Made by a program: the position numbers and the translations under genes
In this document: positions 11,401-26,400 of the stretch, one piece after another
Position numbering within the stretch: the first letter of the stretch is position 1
Layout of the letters: every line of letters begins with the position of its first letter
The notes under the pieces: generated by a model
Databases searched by the model: none
What the model was told of the DNA's origin: nothing
Seen by the model: only the letters and a program-made list of their open reading frames with translations
Assembly (NCBI RefSeq): GCF_954871325.1
Contig: NC_088776.1
Coordinates: 38,798,508 to 38,862,507 of the forward strand
Origin: Gordionus sp. m RMFG-2023
Lineage: Eukaryota; Nematomorpha; Gordioida; Chordodea; Parachordodidae
Direction: 5' to 3'
DNA length: 64,000 nt

Positions 11401-14400
11401 GTTTTTAGATACTATTTAAGATACATTTTGATATACTGTAATTAACGCTTTTTTATCTTAAGAATAAAAATATTTGAATGCAAAATACATTTTATTTCAT
11501 ATGAGCATATTATTTAAATAAATATATATTAAAAAATATTAAGAATAATATAAAAAAAATATAAAAAATTATATATAAAATATGAAAATTGACATATAAA
11601 AAAAATTTAATTATTCATTAAATTTTATTTTTTTTCCCATTTAAATCTATAGATATCAGTTCAATATTATGAAGGTTGTTTTTATCATGTGAAGGAATAT
11701 ATAAATCCTTGCTTAGCCATGACGCCCTTTAATTATTAAAAACAATACCATTGATGCACAAAATTATTTTAAGCCAAAAAAATTTATTTAGAATTTTTTA
11801 GTTTAAAGATATTCCGATAACTTTTAATTAAAAAATTATAAGTTTAATGTAATAATTTTTTTTTATGATAAATGCTTGCTATAACTGAGAGAACGATAAA
11901 AATATGGGTATAGACATTTTTTTATATAGTGTTTGAATTTAAGATTTTTGTTTGAGAACAACTACGAACCCTGTATATAAATATGATAAAATTAGTATCT
12001 ATATCTAGATACATTTTTAAAAGTATATCTGTATCTACGTAGGTTTTTGACGATGTATCTGTATCTAGAGATATTTTAAGCGATGTATTTATATCTAGAT
12101 CCATTACTTTGATAGTTTCGAATTTAATAATGAGATGCGACAAATACTTTTTCTCATTATTCATATTCGATTCGAATTTTCAATAATTGTAATAAGAATC
12201 GAAGCGAATATTGAATAACAATTAATTCTAATTAGACCCCTGATGATTCTAGAACCTCCGGAATGTATTTTATTAATATCTTAAAAAGTACTTATCTGAC
12301 TAAGACAAATTTTACCTTAATGTATATTGGTCAAAAATGATTAAACTACTAAAAAAATCTAACATCAATACTTTATAATAATCTTATAACATTTGTTGTA
12401 ATTTTATTTTATTATGAATCCCAATAATCAAAGGTATTCCCCGACGAATTCCACTTAGCCACTCTAAACAGCTTTTTGAAGGCGTGCTCTCAATTACACC
12501 CAGACGTCAAGGTCAAAAATATCATGATTTGCTTGATAAATAGGTAAATAAAAAAACGCACGCTACCATCTCGTTATATTGATATAATACAATTTATACA
12601 CCGAATTTTCTAAATACAATCTATTTTTTTTATTTAAGACTAAATTTAAACATTTTAAAATGATCACCTTCTTTTCTTGACTTCCCCCCCCCCCCCCCGT
12701 TGTTATATCCTTAATTTTATTAAAAATACATATATATTATGATGTTTTTTTTGTTTTTTTTAAGTTTTACTCTTTTTTAATAATTAAATTATACCATTAC
12801 GCTTTACAGAAAAAATAGGAAAAGATGAATTTTATATAATTTATATTTCTATCGTAGTTTTTATTTAGAATTTTTATAACGGGTAAAAATGTGCTCCAAA
12901 GTGTTAAGATCAAAATATAAATATATTATGTTATAAACCACACAATAAAATATTGATAATTTATGTCTCTGAGATATTATATATATTTTTAAATTTTATT
13001 AAATAACATAAAGATAATAATGTTATAAACCACACAATAAAATATTGATAATTTATGTCTCTGAGATATTATATATATTTTTAAATTTTATTAAATAACA
13101 TAAAGATAATAATGTTTTTTAATTTAAAAAAAATATGTCATAAATATTATCTAGATTGGCTAGGTATGCTCAAAAAGAAGGTCCTTCCTCCTTGGTCATT
13201 GATGAAGATATTAAATTATTTGACGTTTTTTCCGAGCAAATTTCTCAAATTATACAAGTTTTTAAATCAATTTTTTTAAGACTAAAGTATATTATAATAT
13301 TTTAGAGCTCTAAGAAATATCCCCAAATTTTACCACCTTGTTATCTCCCCCCCCCCCCCGCGAAAATGCACATCAAGATGTTATAATATATTTGCATCTA
13401 TATTCACGAAAATGTAAATACTTTTGGGAGATCATCACCTTAAGTAGACTTGATTATAGGGCTGAGCAAGAATTTACAAATAATGTTATTCTACATAACC
13501 AGGGTTGGCAAGTTGGCCAATTGACCGAAGGAGAATTTAACCTGATTAAATACTCTAAAATATTATCGGTGAATAAATATATTTATTTTATTAACTAATA
13601 TGTATTTAAAGTATGTTTATGTTTATCAATCTAATTAGGTTATAATTTATTTAAAAATATATCTGTATCATCTATACATCGATTTATTTATAATTTTATA
13701 TTATATAGGGTTGGCAAAGATCAATTTAATTTAAACGCGATTTAAATCACCCCGATTTTTTAATAAAATTCTATTTTTGAAATTATTTCCCAAAATTTAA
13801 ATGTACTCGATATTGATATTAAAAGAAAAATAGTTTTCCTAAACGATATCTGCACATATCTATGAATTTTTGATTGACAGTCGGCTTTTTATTTGACAAA
13901 ATATCAAATTAGCTCATGACATCAATATATTTTTTAAATAATTTCCTAACCAGATCTCCTGAAGCATTAACTTTTTATTTACAAAGAAATATTATACTAA
14001 GGTAAAAAAAATATGAGGATCATATTTTTAAATCTAAATATGTTTCTGTAATTTAAATAATAGTATTTGGTTTAAATCGCGATTTAAATAAAAAAATTGA
14101 TTTTTTAGAAAGTCATATATTTTGCCAACAAATATTTTTCCCGTTATTAATTTGATTGGATGTCAATATATAATTAAATATAATAATTTTGTTATAACAT
14201 GGTTTAAGAAAATTAATATGCTAATTTATATTACATTATGTAATTATCCTAAGAGCAAATACTATGCAAGAAAACTCTGCAAGCAGCTGTTGGAGAAGTT
14301 GGATATATATTCGAAATTAATTACCATTAATATATTAAATGAAGAAATATTTTGGGCGAAAAATTTAAAGTTTTAAAATATTCTTTAACATTTAGCTATC

Positions 14401-17400
14401 TTATTGTTGTAAGTGCAAACGGATAAATGTACTTTATCCCACTTAAAAAACTAGATGCTTAATTTGGAAAACACATTATTCAATCATGCCATGATTTTAT
14501 AATTTCTCCACCTGAAGAAAAAAATTAAAAATACGTTTGAAAAAGAAAAAACATTCCAAATACATATGCTCACACCGCTGATTATTTAATGGATTCCCAA
14601 TAAAAGGGAAACATCTTACTAGTAGTGAGTATAATGAAGCATGTAATATAATATAAGAATTAGGCATTTTACAAGGTGATGATAATTAAAATATTTTAAG
14701 TGATATAATAAATTTCAGAAGTAAATACGGCATTTAATAATTAAAATATGTGGAAAGCAGTAACTTTTATTAAAAAATCAGATTTGGGAAGTTATTGGAA
14801 TGAGCTTTGCCCACCTTGAACTTTAAGAGAAATGTCAAATATCTTACTAATAATTAGTCATACTTCTTTTTCAGAAAGAAATTTGTCAGCTTGTGATAAT
14901 ATTCATACGAAGAATAGAAATCGATTGAAGATCTCGACAACTATAAAGTTGGTAAGAGTATATCATAACCTAAGATTGATTAAAAATATTAAAGTAAATG
15001 ATAATGATGAATATAAATCAGAACAAATTCTGCCTTGGAGAGCAAAATGTTAATTATAGGTTAAAAAAAAAAAATTTTAATATTACATAAATTCAATTTT
15101 TATTATTATATATAAAATAAAGGTTAATATTGTTTTAAAAAACAATTATTTGAATTTGACCGGTCAAATGCATAACCCTGTACATAATGTAACTCGCGCA
15201 ATTTTCCCGTTATGAATGTAACGAAGAATCAAAGGTCCTGCCATTCGGTCCGGGGCTTTAAAAATATATTAAAAAATTCTAAAAAATAATGTGGAAGATT
15301 ATTTTTTTCTCTTGTTAATAAAATGATAATTTAAATTTATCTGTGGATAAGGACAAAACAATTAGTGATTTTAAAAATGTGTCTAATTTATATTTTTTTA
15401 ATTAAAAAATTCCGGGCCAGGCTCAGGCTTAAAATGGAAACTAGTGCTTAAAAATTTAAAAAATAAGTCCCTTGTAGGATTCTTGGAATCAATAATAGTA
15501 TTTTCTATTGTAGAATCAATACTTTTTTAAGAGGTGTTTTCATCGCTTTAAATATATTGGCGTCCATTAAATTTATAAAATATTCATAATATATTTTTTC
15601 ATCACTTCAAATATATTTTGGCCATTTTCTATTAGTAAAAAAAATATTCATAGATTTAATAGCTTTAAATATATTTAAATGATTATAAAAATGATTTTTT
15701 TAATCTTTTATACAATTTTTTCTGGAAATTTATTTATTTTATAATTCTGATATCCTATATAATTTTTATTTCAAAACTCATTATTTGTAAGAATTTTCTT
15801 CCTGAGGTTATAAAATTATATTGCTTATTTAACTCCATCTTCAGAAAATTTTAAATAAATACAATATATTTATTTACCATCGTATTATTAGGATCTCAAG
15901 CCTTAAAATTTTTATAGGACAAAAGCTTAAACTAATTACAGAGACAAATGAGGGTTTCTATTACGTCAAAGATCTCAATTAATATCTCTCACTCTGATTA
16001 TGTTTCAATCATTTCCTATTGGCTTATCTTAAAATTATCAATTTTTTAGATGTAGATATCATTATATTTTTAACCATATTTTTAGCTGATAAAAATTTAA
16101 TACTTCTATTTATCACAAAATTATTTATATAGGAATTAATAAAATATCGAATAAATATCAAAATAAACCTTAATATTTTAAATTATTCTTATTTATTTTA
16201 TTGCAATATTATTAAAACAACTGATTTCTTAATACTTTATAAATAAAAAGAATAAACATAGCTTAATTTCAAAAAACACAAGAAGAAAACATAATTATCT
16301 CAAAAAATTAGTATATCATTATATTATAATTTTATTAAAATGCTTTGAAGGTGCATTTATTAAATAATATTTAAATTAAAATCTTTTATAAAATCTATTT
16401 TTGACATTGGTGAGTGTATAATATATTTCATATTATTTCCATGTTTACAATAAATAAAGATTGGGTTTGGAAAAACGTGCCAGATGCTAATTTCATAGGT
16501 TCTGCCTCTACCCATTTTGTAAAATAATCGGGCAACTGTAGTATTTATTGTAAACACAGTATCATCTTAAATCACTACGGTATTTGAATCGACAAAAATT
16601 TTCTTAATGAATCAAATTGTTACATTTAAATTCATGATTATGAATTGATAACAAGCAATAACAGATGACTATCAACCAAGCTAGTAATAGAAAATATTCT
16701 TTACTATTTGAAATAGTCAAATGTAAAGCAAACCATTTTGTGATTATAGAAGATATTCTTTATAGAAAATAAAGAATAAGGGTAATTCCATGACAAATCG
16801 ATCAGTGATTCGGACGTCCATTTTAAAAAAGGATGAAACTTGGTATGAAGGTCAAATGAATTGTATATTTTATACAAATCCGCTCTAATATATCCCGAGT
16901 TATGGGCCTTCGAAGTTCGATGAGAACCTTTTCCTCTTTTAAGGAATATTAAAATAGTCAAAATTTTTTGGTCCAAAGTAACAAATTATACATCATTTTG
17001 TAGCCCTTAAAATTTTCTTTAAGAAAATGAAATAATTATTTTTAAAATATCAGTGTCATTGTATTTCAGATAAAACAAAAAATATTTTGAAAAATTGCCC
17101 ATTTAAAATGATGAAAATAATGAAATATGTTTATTGCCAATATATTTACATATTTAAGTAAAAAATATAATTATTAATGGAAGAAAATAAAAATTTAAAT
17201 TTATTTTATTTTTTATAATTTTAGTAAAAAATTCGAAACAATGAAACTTATCAAATATGTTTATTGCCAATATATTTAAATATTTAAGGAAAAATATTAA
17301 CGGAGAAAATAAGAATTTAAATATTTAAGTAAAAATATTAACGGAGAAAATAAGAATTTAAATTTTATTTATGTTTTATTAATTTAGGAATAAATATATT

Positions 17401-20400
17401 AATTATAGAGGGCGCTAATTAAAATTATATTATATTTTCTTTTTATTTGAGTATAAAAAACGTATTTTTAAAAATTTCTAGTGTATATAATGATTTTATA
17501 GATATATTAATGGTTATTTATAATATAAAATACTTATTTCATTTTAAATATTTATAAATTATTAAAGTATAATAGGTGATACGCCAGGAGTAAATGGGTT
17601 ATACCAAATTTTTTATGTTATTTTTCCTTTTTTTTATATTTTCTTTTTATTATATTTTCTTGTTGTTGAAATAAAGTTATGTTTAAACCAGTTTTAATAA
17701 TATTGCAATAAAATAAATAAAGAATAATTTAAAACATTAAGTTTTGATTTTAATATTTATTCGATATTTTATTAATTTCTATATAAAAAAAATTTATATG
17801 TCATAAATATAAGTAATAAGTTTGAATCATCTTATACAGTTGAAAATATGATATATGCATCTAAAAAATAAAATGACAACTTTAAAATAAGCCAACAGGA
17901 AATGTTTGAAACAGAATCAGAATGATAGCATATGTCTCTGTGATTAGTTTAAGCTTTTGTCCTATAATAATTTTAATACTTGAAATCCTAATAATACGAT
18001 GGTAAATGAAAGAAAACTTTTATACATTGTATTTATTTAAAATTTTCTGAGGATGGGGTTGAATACGCAGTATAATTTTAACCTCAGGAAGAAAATTATT
18101 ACAAATAATGAGTTACCAAATAAAAATTATATAGGATATCAGAATTGTTAAAAAATCATTTTTATAATCATTCAAATATATTTAAGGCTGTTAAATCTAT
18201 TATATATATTTTTTTTACTAATAGGAAATGGCCGCCAATTTATTTGAAGTGATGAATAAATAAATAATGAATAAATTTAATGGCCACCAATATATTTAAA
18301 GCGATGAAAACATCTCTTAAAAATCATTATGGTAGAAAAATATCACTATGGTATGGAAGCTACAATGAGGATTGATTTCACAATTTTACACCGGTGTAGC
18401 CGAGGGTCTTAAAAAATTAATCAATTTGCTGGGCTCTATGAAAACCCCTATAACCGTTATATTTGTTTGTGTAACGTTCATTTTTTGTTACTTAAAAAAA
18501 AGGCATTTTTTTAACGATGTTTTTAAAATTAAAAATACTTTTATTAAAAAATAAATAAATTAAACTATATGAATTATTATATCTCATCTAATAATGAGAC
18601 AAAGAAAAAATATATTTAATTATATTATTTCTATATTGCTCTGCTCTTTCCCTTCTTTTTTTCCTGGGCCCCCATAAAAAATAGATGATTTATTATTAGA
18701 TATTACGTTATATAACTAATAGAATTCTCACCAATATGTTTTACGAGTTGCAAATGTAAAACCTATAAAATCTGCTACATTCTACTAGATAATAACAGAT
18801 GAAACCATGGATAAATCCATAAAAGAGTCGCATTCAATATGTTTTCGTTTTGTAAAAAAAAGGATTTAAGTAAAAATAAAATTTATGAAGTATCGGAAGC
18901 AAATTTTGAAATTTACTGAAAAGAATAAAAAATTTATTAAACCAAATAAAGCTTATTGAAAACTTTATTTCTTAAAATGATCATAACAATATTTGAGAGA
19001 GTAGAAGTTGTAAATGCTGAAATCCAAAGTTCTTCATTATATTTTCAAAATCAAATCCTAATCAAAACTCTAGAAGCAATACGACAAGTATGATAATTTC
19101 GATAAGTCTGGAGAGAAGTTAATTTAAAGTCAAGGAATTAAATGTAGAGGACTCCATTTTAAAGAAAAAATGCCTTTAAGATTCGAAGTAGGCTTTAATT
19201 TCATACTATAATTTCGAATCAATTAATGAATTATAGACAAATTTATTATGAAGTTTTAGATCTTACTATTCTTTAGAGGACATCATAACCATATTAAAGG
19301 TACAAAGTAAGAAAGAAATTATTTCTGTTTTTTCAGAGTATGTAAAATTTATCAAAATGCTATTAACAAATCTAGAAGTGAGTGTTCTGTAGAACGATCG
19401 TTTTCATGACTAGCACCTCTTAAATAAGAGTGACGACTAAATCATATCACAATTTTAAATGTTTATAAAGAAGAAGAATAGGAAAACATAGTTCTTAAAA
19501 AATATTAAAACTTATTATACTAGTATTGCTTAACTGTTCGATTTTTAAAAATGGCTAACCCAATATTTTAGCCAAAAATATTCAAGCCTCGAGATTTCGC
19601 TTATAGATGTTCAAACCTTTCTGCTATAAGCGAGATATCCAGGCTTGTATAATATTTTTTAGCTACTTGAGAGCTTGATCTAATTATAAAAAACTTTAAG
19701 GGAAATGAAGAATAAGATTTTCTATATAAAATTAAAAATTACAACTTTTTTTTCTTATTTCTTTACAATTAATATTCAAGTCCCCATAGACATTTTGATA
19801 AGTCACCTCTCTGATAGATAACCGATATCGACTTATCTAATATAATAGTATTTATATTATTAATCTATTTTATTATATAAATTAATTTAAATGTATTATT
19901 AATTAAACAAAAATTGCCATGTTTTTTTTCTCAACATTTTCTTTTATCCAATATTAGCATTTTATCATAATAATTTTTTATCCATCATTTTGCTATATAG
20001 AAATTATCAATTAATCTAAAAATACCCATCGACCGATATTTAAAAAAAGTGAATGGGATATTAAAGCAATTAGTGATTATCCCTAATATAAAAAACATTA
20101 AATATTTGTAGGCTAGATCGAACGTAATATCATCCGAGGACATTGTATGCTTACAGAGTTGTTTAATCAACCTCGCTTTAACATGCTACCCTCAAAACAT
20201 GGAATACGTGGACAGATGTCTCGATACTATGACAAAGATATTTAAGAAGATGAACATTTTGAAGTATGAATTTAAATACAAAGGAAAAATGGATTATTCT
20301 GATTAAGAAAAAAAAAATTTATCCATCACGTTTTCATAGTTTATAATTCTAAATCCATAAATTAATACACACTATTATTTTAGTTAATTTTTAAAAATAC

Positions 20401-23400
20401 AATGAAATCTTCGGGGTTGTTAAAAAGTATCTATTATAGTATCTACTAGTTTTGTTAAACTACTCGATTTGACCCGATTTTTAAAAACGACTAACTCATT
20501 ATCTTATCCAGAAATATATTACGCAAGCCTGAAGATTACTCATAGATGGCACTTAACGAAATTTTGAGACTAGCCGTTTTTTCTCAAATCGAGTCATTTA
20601 ATTTATAGATTCCCTATTTTTTATCTCATTTTGCCCAAAATTTTAAAATTTGTTACTTTAGATAAGAAAAAAAAAGAAATCGGAGTATATTTTAATTATA
20701 ACAGTATAATGTTTTTGTACCATTTTATTATATATATATATAATTGATATCGATTTATTTTTTCACTTATCAGAATACACCACGCCTCTATAATTTGCAA
20801 AGAACTCTCCAAAATGGTCAAGTCTATAGTTGACGGGTATATGCACGATGGAGATTTACTTAAAATCGCCAGACTTAATCATTTAGCCCCGTTGTTTTGG
20901 TTTTTCGACCGCGCCTCAACCCTTGACGTGTGTGGTTATCTTGTTGGGAAATTGTTGGAAAAAGGATCACTCATAACGGATGCTAAAATGGTTCGTAAAT
21001 CATTTACAAGCGTCTTCTTTTAATACATCATCTACTATATTGTTTTTCGTTCATTTTATTATTTTTAATAATATTCAACTCAGACAAAGCCATAATATAT
21101 ATTGATAGAAAGTTTGGGGAGGAAAATGTAACTACTCGATGGCAATTATTTGCTTAGTATTAATTCACTAGTTTATTAACTAAGGAAAGGCAACTTTTTT
21201 AAAAAATCAAAATCAAAAATTCTCAAAACAAATACAAAAACGGTTATTATTTGAATAGTTGAAATAAAAAATCGCATTAAAAGACAAAACTAAAAATAAA
21301 ACTTGCATTTTTTTGTTTTTTTTTTATAAGAAGAATGGTATTCATTATTTTCACCACTTTCTTCAAACTGATATGTTAAAGATTCCTGGAAATTTTTCAC
21401 TCTAGATTTTAACTAGAAATATTTTGTATGTTTTTAGCTATTCCTTTATCCCTAATTTTTACTTAAATATTTAGATATATTAATAATAAAATTATCAGCT
21501 GAGTTTTATGGTGCCAGTCTCAGACTAGCTCAAAAATATTCATTATTGTTTTATCTAAAATACATCAACATTGAAAATATTTTTAAAAAATTTTTATATT
21601 TTCTTAAAGAGAATTTTAAGGGCTACAAATTGATATATAATTTATAGATTTGAACTAAATATTTATCGAATAAGTTCTCTTTATTTTTTTTGCAAAATCA
21701 AATAGCAAATTTAACCTTTTTCTTTGCCACAAGTTATTATATTTTTGTTGTAACGATTTTTCTCCCGCTTTTCCTAATATTTATGTCGTTGACATTGTTG
21801 GGAATAAAATGATTGTTATTTATGAATATATGAAAATATACAAAATACGGCTGCATCGATATTTTTGCCGATATTAAAATGGCCTGTATAAGTCTGTATA
21901 TTTCGAAATTGGCACAAGATTAACAGAAATTTTTTAATGCATTTAATGTTAATATCACTTAAAAATATGCCTTCAAACAAGTATTCTAGGGAGGAGTTAG
22001 TAGCATCAAATAAAATCAGCCTATTATTTTAGCTCTGTTTATGCCGATCTGATTTTGAACAAATTTTAAAACTTCCGATTTTAACACCTCCTTAAAATAA
22101 TTTTGTTTTATAACAAGTTATGATGCTATATCGATAATCCAATATATTTATGCATAAAAAGTTAGCCACCAATCTTATGCCAATTCTGGGATATACTACA
22201 TATCATTTTATTATCGGCAAAAAATATTGGAGCAGCCCTAATATATAATATTTTAACCCTTTTCCACCTATATTTTGCCTTTCAAATTACTTAACAATTA
22301 TTATATTATAAAGTAAACGAGTTCTTATCATTTACGTGTGTTGAGCCTTCTTTTATTTCCTCATTGCTAAACAACTCTTTCATTTTCGAGAGATTTAATT
22401 AAAGTAGAATGATCATCAGAAAATATTTTTTTACAAATTTTTTTATAACACTTTTAAGGTGAACGACGTAATGAACCTTCTTAAGCCAATATTGTCAAAC
22501 GAAATTTCAGGTAAAGAGCAACACCGTGAAGAATCTCAAATCTCCCGTGCAGATGTCGATGAAAGTGACGAAGTTGACGCCCAGATAGAGTTGGCCAAGC
22601 TTATAAATTTGGTTAAATCACCTGGCAACTTGGATATGCATTTTTTGGTAATCATTAAAATAATATTACTTTAGGAGGAGGGGGATGTACAAAATTGCAT
22701 AAAATAGATTCAAAGGTTGACTTTTTATTTATATACATTCATTTTTAATGGTCGGCACCTTAACTCCCAGTTTTTTTAAAAAACTCTACTAAGTAATTTT
22801 TTATGTAATAATTATGTCTTTATCTTTATTGCTCGATTTTCAACTTGCGATCAAAACAAAGTTGCTCAAAACAGTATACTCTTACTTTGAACACCTTCCG
22901 GCATCCAAAATAAAATATTCCATACCTACCATTGTATTCGGATGCCTTAGTATTTGCGAAAACTTGTTAGGATCTTATGACGAAGGGGGATCCATATCTA
23001 ATGAGGTTAGACTTTTAACATTTTTTATTATATAATATTTTATATTTCCTGCTATTCTACTAGGCAGTTTTTGTAATATAATAAAAACTACAATAATTTA
23101 TAATATTTTTATGATACAATTTTATTTATTTTTTAGAGCTCTGTAATGAACTATTTTTTATCCGAAATCCGACTGATTTAAATAAATTAAGTCCTATAAT
23201 GCCCGTCCGACTATGGAAGGACAGGATTAGGAGTTATCTGTTTAAGTCATTATTGAAATGTTTAGGGTCAAATTAGGGGGTGATTGAACGATGAGGTGGG
23301 GATGGTTTTGATCACGATCCATGCATCGAGATTTTCGATGGGGTGTAGGACTTGGAGACCCGGTTTTAATACCGATTTAACCATATCTAAGAATCTAAAA

Positions 23401-26400
23401 TAATGGTGGGGGGGTCTATGGGAATCGGTGGTTTTTAGCAAAGCGCAGGCTCTCATCACAAGAGCAATCCTGACTTTAAATTTCTTTATTCATCATTCAC
23501 AGAAATAAAATGAGAAAATTAAGAAAAATTTAGAGTTTTATCAAGGCGTGGCTAGGGTCACATCACGGGGCATCCGTGGCTTTGTTAGATACCATTCACG
23601 ACATACAAAAACAAGGAACAAGGTGGTTGCAGGTTATTATCGCACCTCGGAACCACCCGAGGCTCTGGGAACCATGAGATTAAATGGCTGAATCCGAAAT
23701 AATTAATACGGTATAGTTGTTCAAGAATCTTTTATTTTTAATCTAACACATCAAAATTATTTTATTATTATTCATAAATCTTAAACATAATGAAATAATT
23801 TCGTCGAATTAAATAAATCCAAACGTTAAATCAAAATAGAAAAAAATAATGATCAAGTATATTTTATTAAGGTATTTACCCCTTTTGTGGTAAACAATCT
23901 TTTATTAACTCTATATCGAATCTGGTTTACCACCAGTTTACATATGATAATTATCGTGAGAAGATGGTAATATACAATACACTTTTAAAAAATGTAAGAA
24001 AATGAGAAACCCGACTTAGTCAGAAATCATTGATATCAACAAAACACTTTAAAAAAATAACATATAGGTAAAAGAATGATGAACAACAATTATTTTATTA
24101 CATTTATAAAAAAAGGAAAGCCATTTATCCGCCAAGCTCTTAACCATAACCAAATTCGTCCATTCCTCCATCTTCGTTATGAGTGAAAGAGAACTTTATG
24201 AGCAAGCCCTGAAACTCTACCTACAAGCGTCGCTCGCTGTAAATTCGTTGGTAGCCAATATTAAAGCCAAACCAGATCTCGCTAAGAGTTTTAGGATGGA
24301 GGAATTTGAAAGCGTTGCTTACGAATTCATGAGCCAGGTAATGGGTATATTTTAGGAATGCGAAACAAATAATTTTGAATTTAAAAAATAAATCAAAATC
24401 TGTTAATTTTTGAATTATTTAAAACCAGAAATTCGCATTGAAAAGATTAAAATTCAAAACGAAACAGTTGTTTTTAAATTTTTTCAGCTCTCATGTGGCG
24501 AGCATAATTATGAGATATTTGGGATCCTAAATCAAAACACTAAACGCAGGAGCTATGCATCAAAATTTTAAATAAGTCATTAGGGTATGGATTTTCGAAT
24601 TGTTTCGAGCGTAGGTACCCCCGTTTTGCCTCCAAACTGTTTCAAATTGATGATTATAATCATTAACTATTTTTATTACATTCCCTATTATTTATTAAAT
24701 TTTAAAAATGCAAAATTATCATTTTTTTAGTCCTTCTCCATATACGAAGATGACATAGCGGATAGTAAAACTTTGTTTACCTGTCTCAACATTATAACAT
24801 CCACATTTTCCTCAATTTCCTGTTTCGGTGCCGAAAACCATGAATCTCTTAGAAGACAGGTATTATTATTTGTTATTTTGAATCCGGTGCAAACCGGTTC
24901 GATCAACAGAAGTGGTTCCTATTTAGTATATTATACGTTCGGTTAAAATAAACTCGTTGGCTTAAAAAAATAATTTGAAACGATTTAAGCTGACATTTCG
25001 GTAATGATGACGAATGAGATAAGCAAAATTAATATTAAATTCAAACTGGTTAGTTTTTAGGTCACGATTTTATGTGAGAGCAAATTATTTTAGAAATTAT
25101 TCCCTGGAATACTGACCCTACTGCAATAGGTTGGATGTTCCCATTTTGTTTGAAGTTGTCAAGCAAGCTCCAAATATGATAGGTTGAATTCTGTTAGGAA
25201 TATTATTGCAAAATATATTATTGAATAATATAAATTGTTAAAGTATATTTTGATATAGAGGTATTTTGTTATATGGATAGCGAGGGAGAGGCCTGCTTGC
25301 TGTTTTTGTTGGATACTTGTTATAAATTTTAATATTTTATATTAAATATCTTTGACAACTATTCATTGGAAATGAGGACACATTTTTTTATATATTTTAA
25401 TAAGGTATGAAAATGACGAAATTCTTATTAACTATATACTACTAAAAAAAATATATTTAAAATAAATTCTGATAGTGTTTCTCTTCGGCTTCCAAGTTAC
25501 TCAAAAAACCGGATCAAGCTAGAGCACTGTGTCTTATATCTCACGTATTTTGGTCATCCCTAATTTCAAATGAGAGTGATTTAGTGCCTAAAAGGGTTTA
25601 AATTTTTTTCCCCAAAGCTCATTTAGTGCTGTAATATGTTTTTTTTACATAAAGCAACTTCTAATACCGTTACCTTACATAACGAATTTTATTATTAAAT
25701 ATAATATATTGTTTAATCTTACTCTATATAATAAGATTTTACTTTTAACTAATGTTTTAGTTTTAAAAGATATTTAAATTTTTTTTAAAAAAAAGTTTGT
25801 ATTTGTATCATTTTATATTAAAATTTTAATAAGCAGATTGGAATAAGAGCTGGGAAAGAAATAGAGAGAAAGACGAAATTTAAAGGGAGGGGGCATTAGT
25901 TCTACGCATAAGTTCAGGAAATCATTTATTTTGGACTGGTCTGTTCCCTTCCACTCGCCACTGATAAGCACGTTTATTAGAGTATTTAAGGAAAATATAT
26001 AAACATAAACAGAGGACCCTAATTAGATAATTGGGATATATCTTCCCTAAAAAACGTATTAAGATCTTTTTTAAAAAATAAATAAAAATTGATGGATCGT
26101 TTGCTAACTTAATGGATTAAATATTTCCATGTTTTATTTTTAAACTACTAACATTTACTAGTTATTTCTTCTTATCATTAGGTACAGGATGGTGAAAAGG
26201 TTATGACTTGTTTAAATAAAACTATTAAAATAACAAACCAATGCCTCAATAACGAGGTCAAACTGCAACTCTACACCGAGATCCTAAATAACGCTTATAT
26301 TTTGCATAACGAGGGTTGTACGGAATTGGTAAACATTTTATATTCTGCTTTTAGAAATATGCATATTTTATAAGTGGGTAATTGAAATATAATATACTAT

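Noticed and set aside
12688-13360. Poly-C runs as telomere or origin signals
   Set aside because: They are simple homopolymers at scattered sites without telomere-like periodicity; slippage is the simplest explanation.
22814-22861. In-frame upstream extension of VPS35 exon 9 ([16 protein letters not shown])
   Set aside because: There is no AG acceptor before it. Starting at 22862 after AAAG gives a phase-correct junction and an ungapped match of LKTVYSYF to the family.
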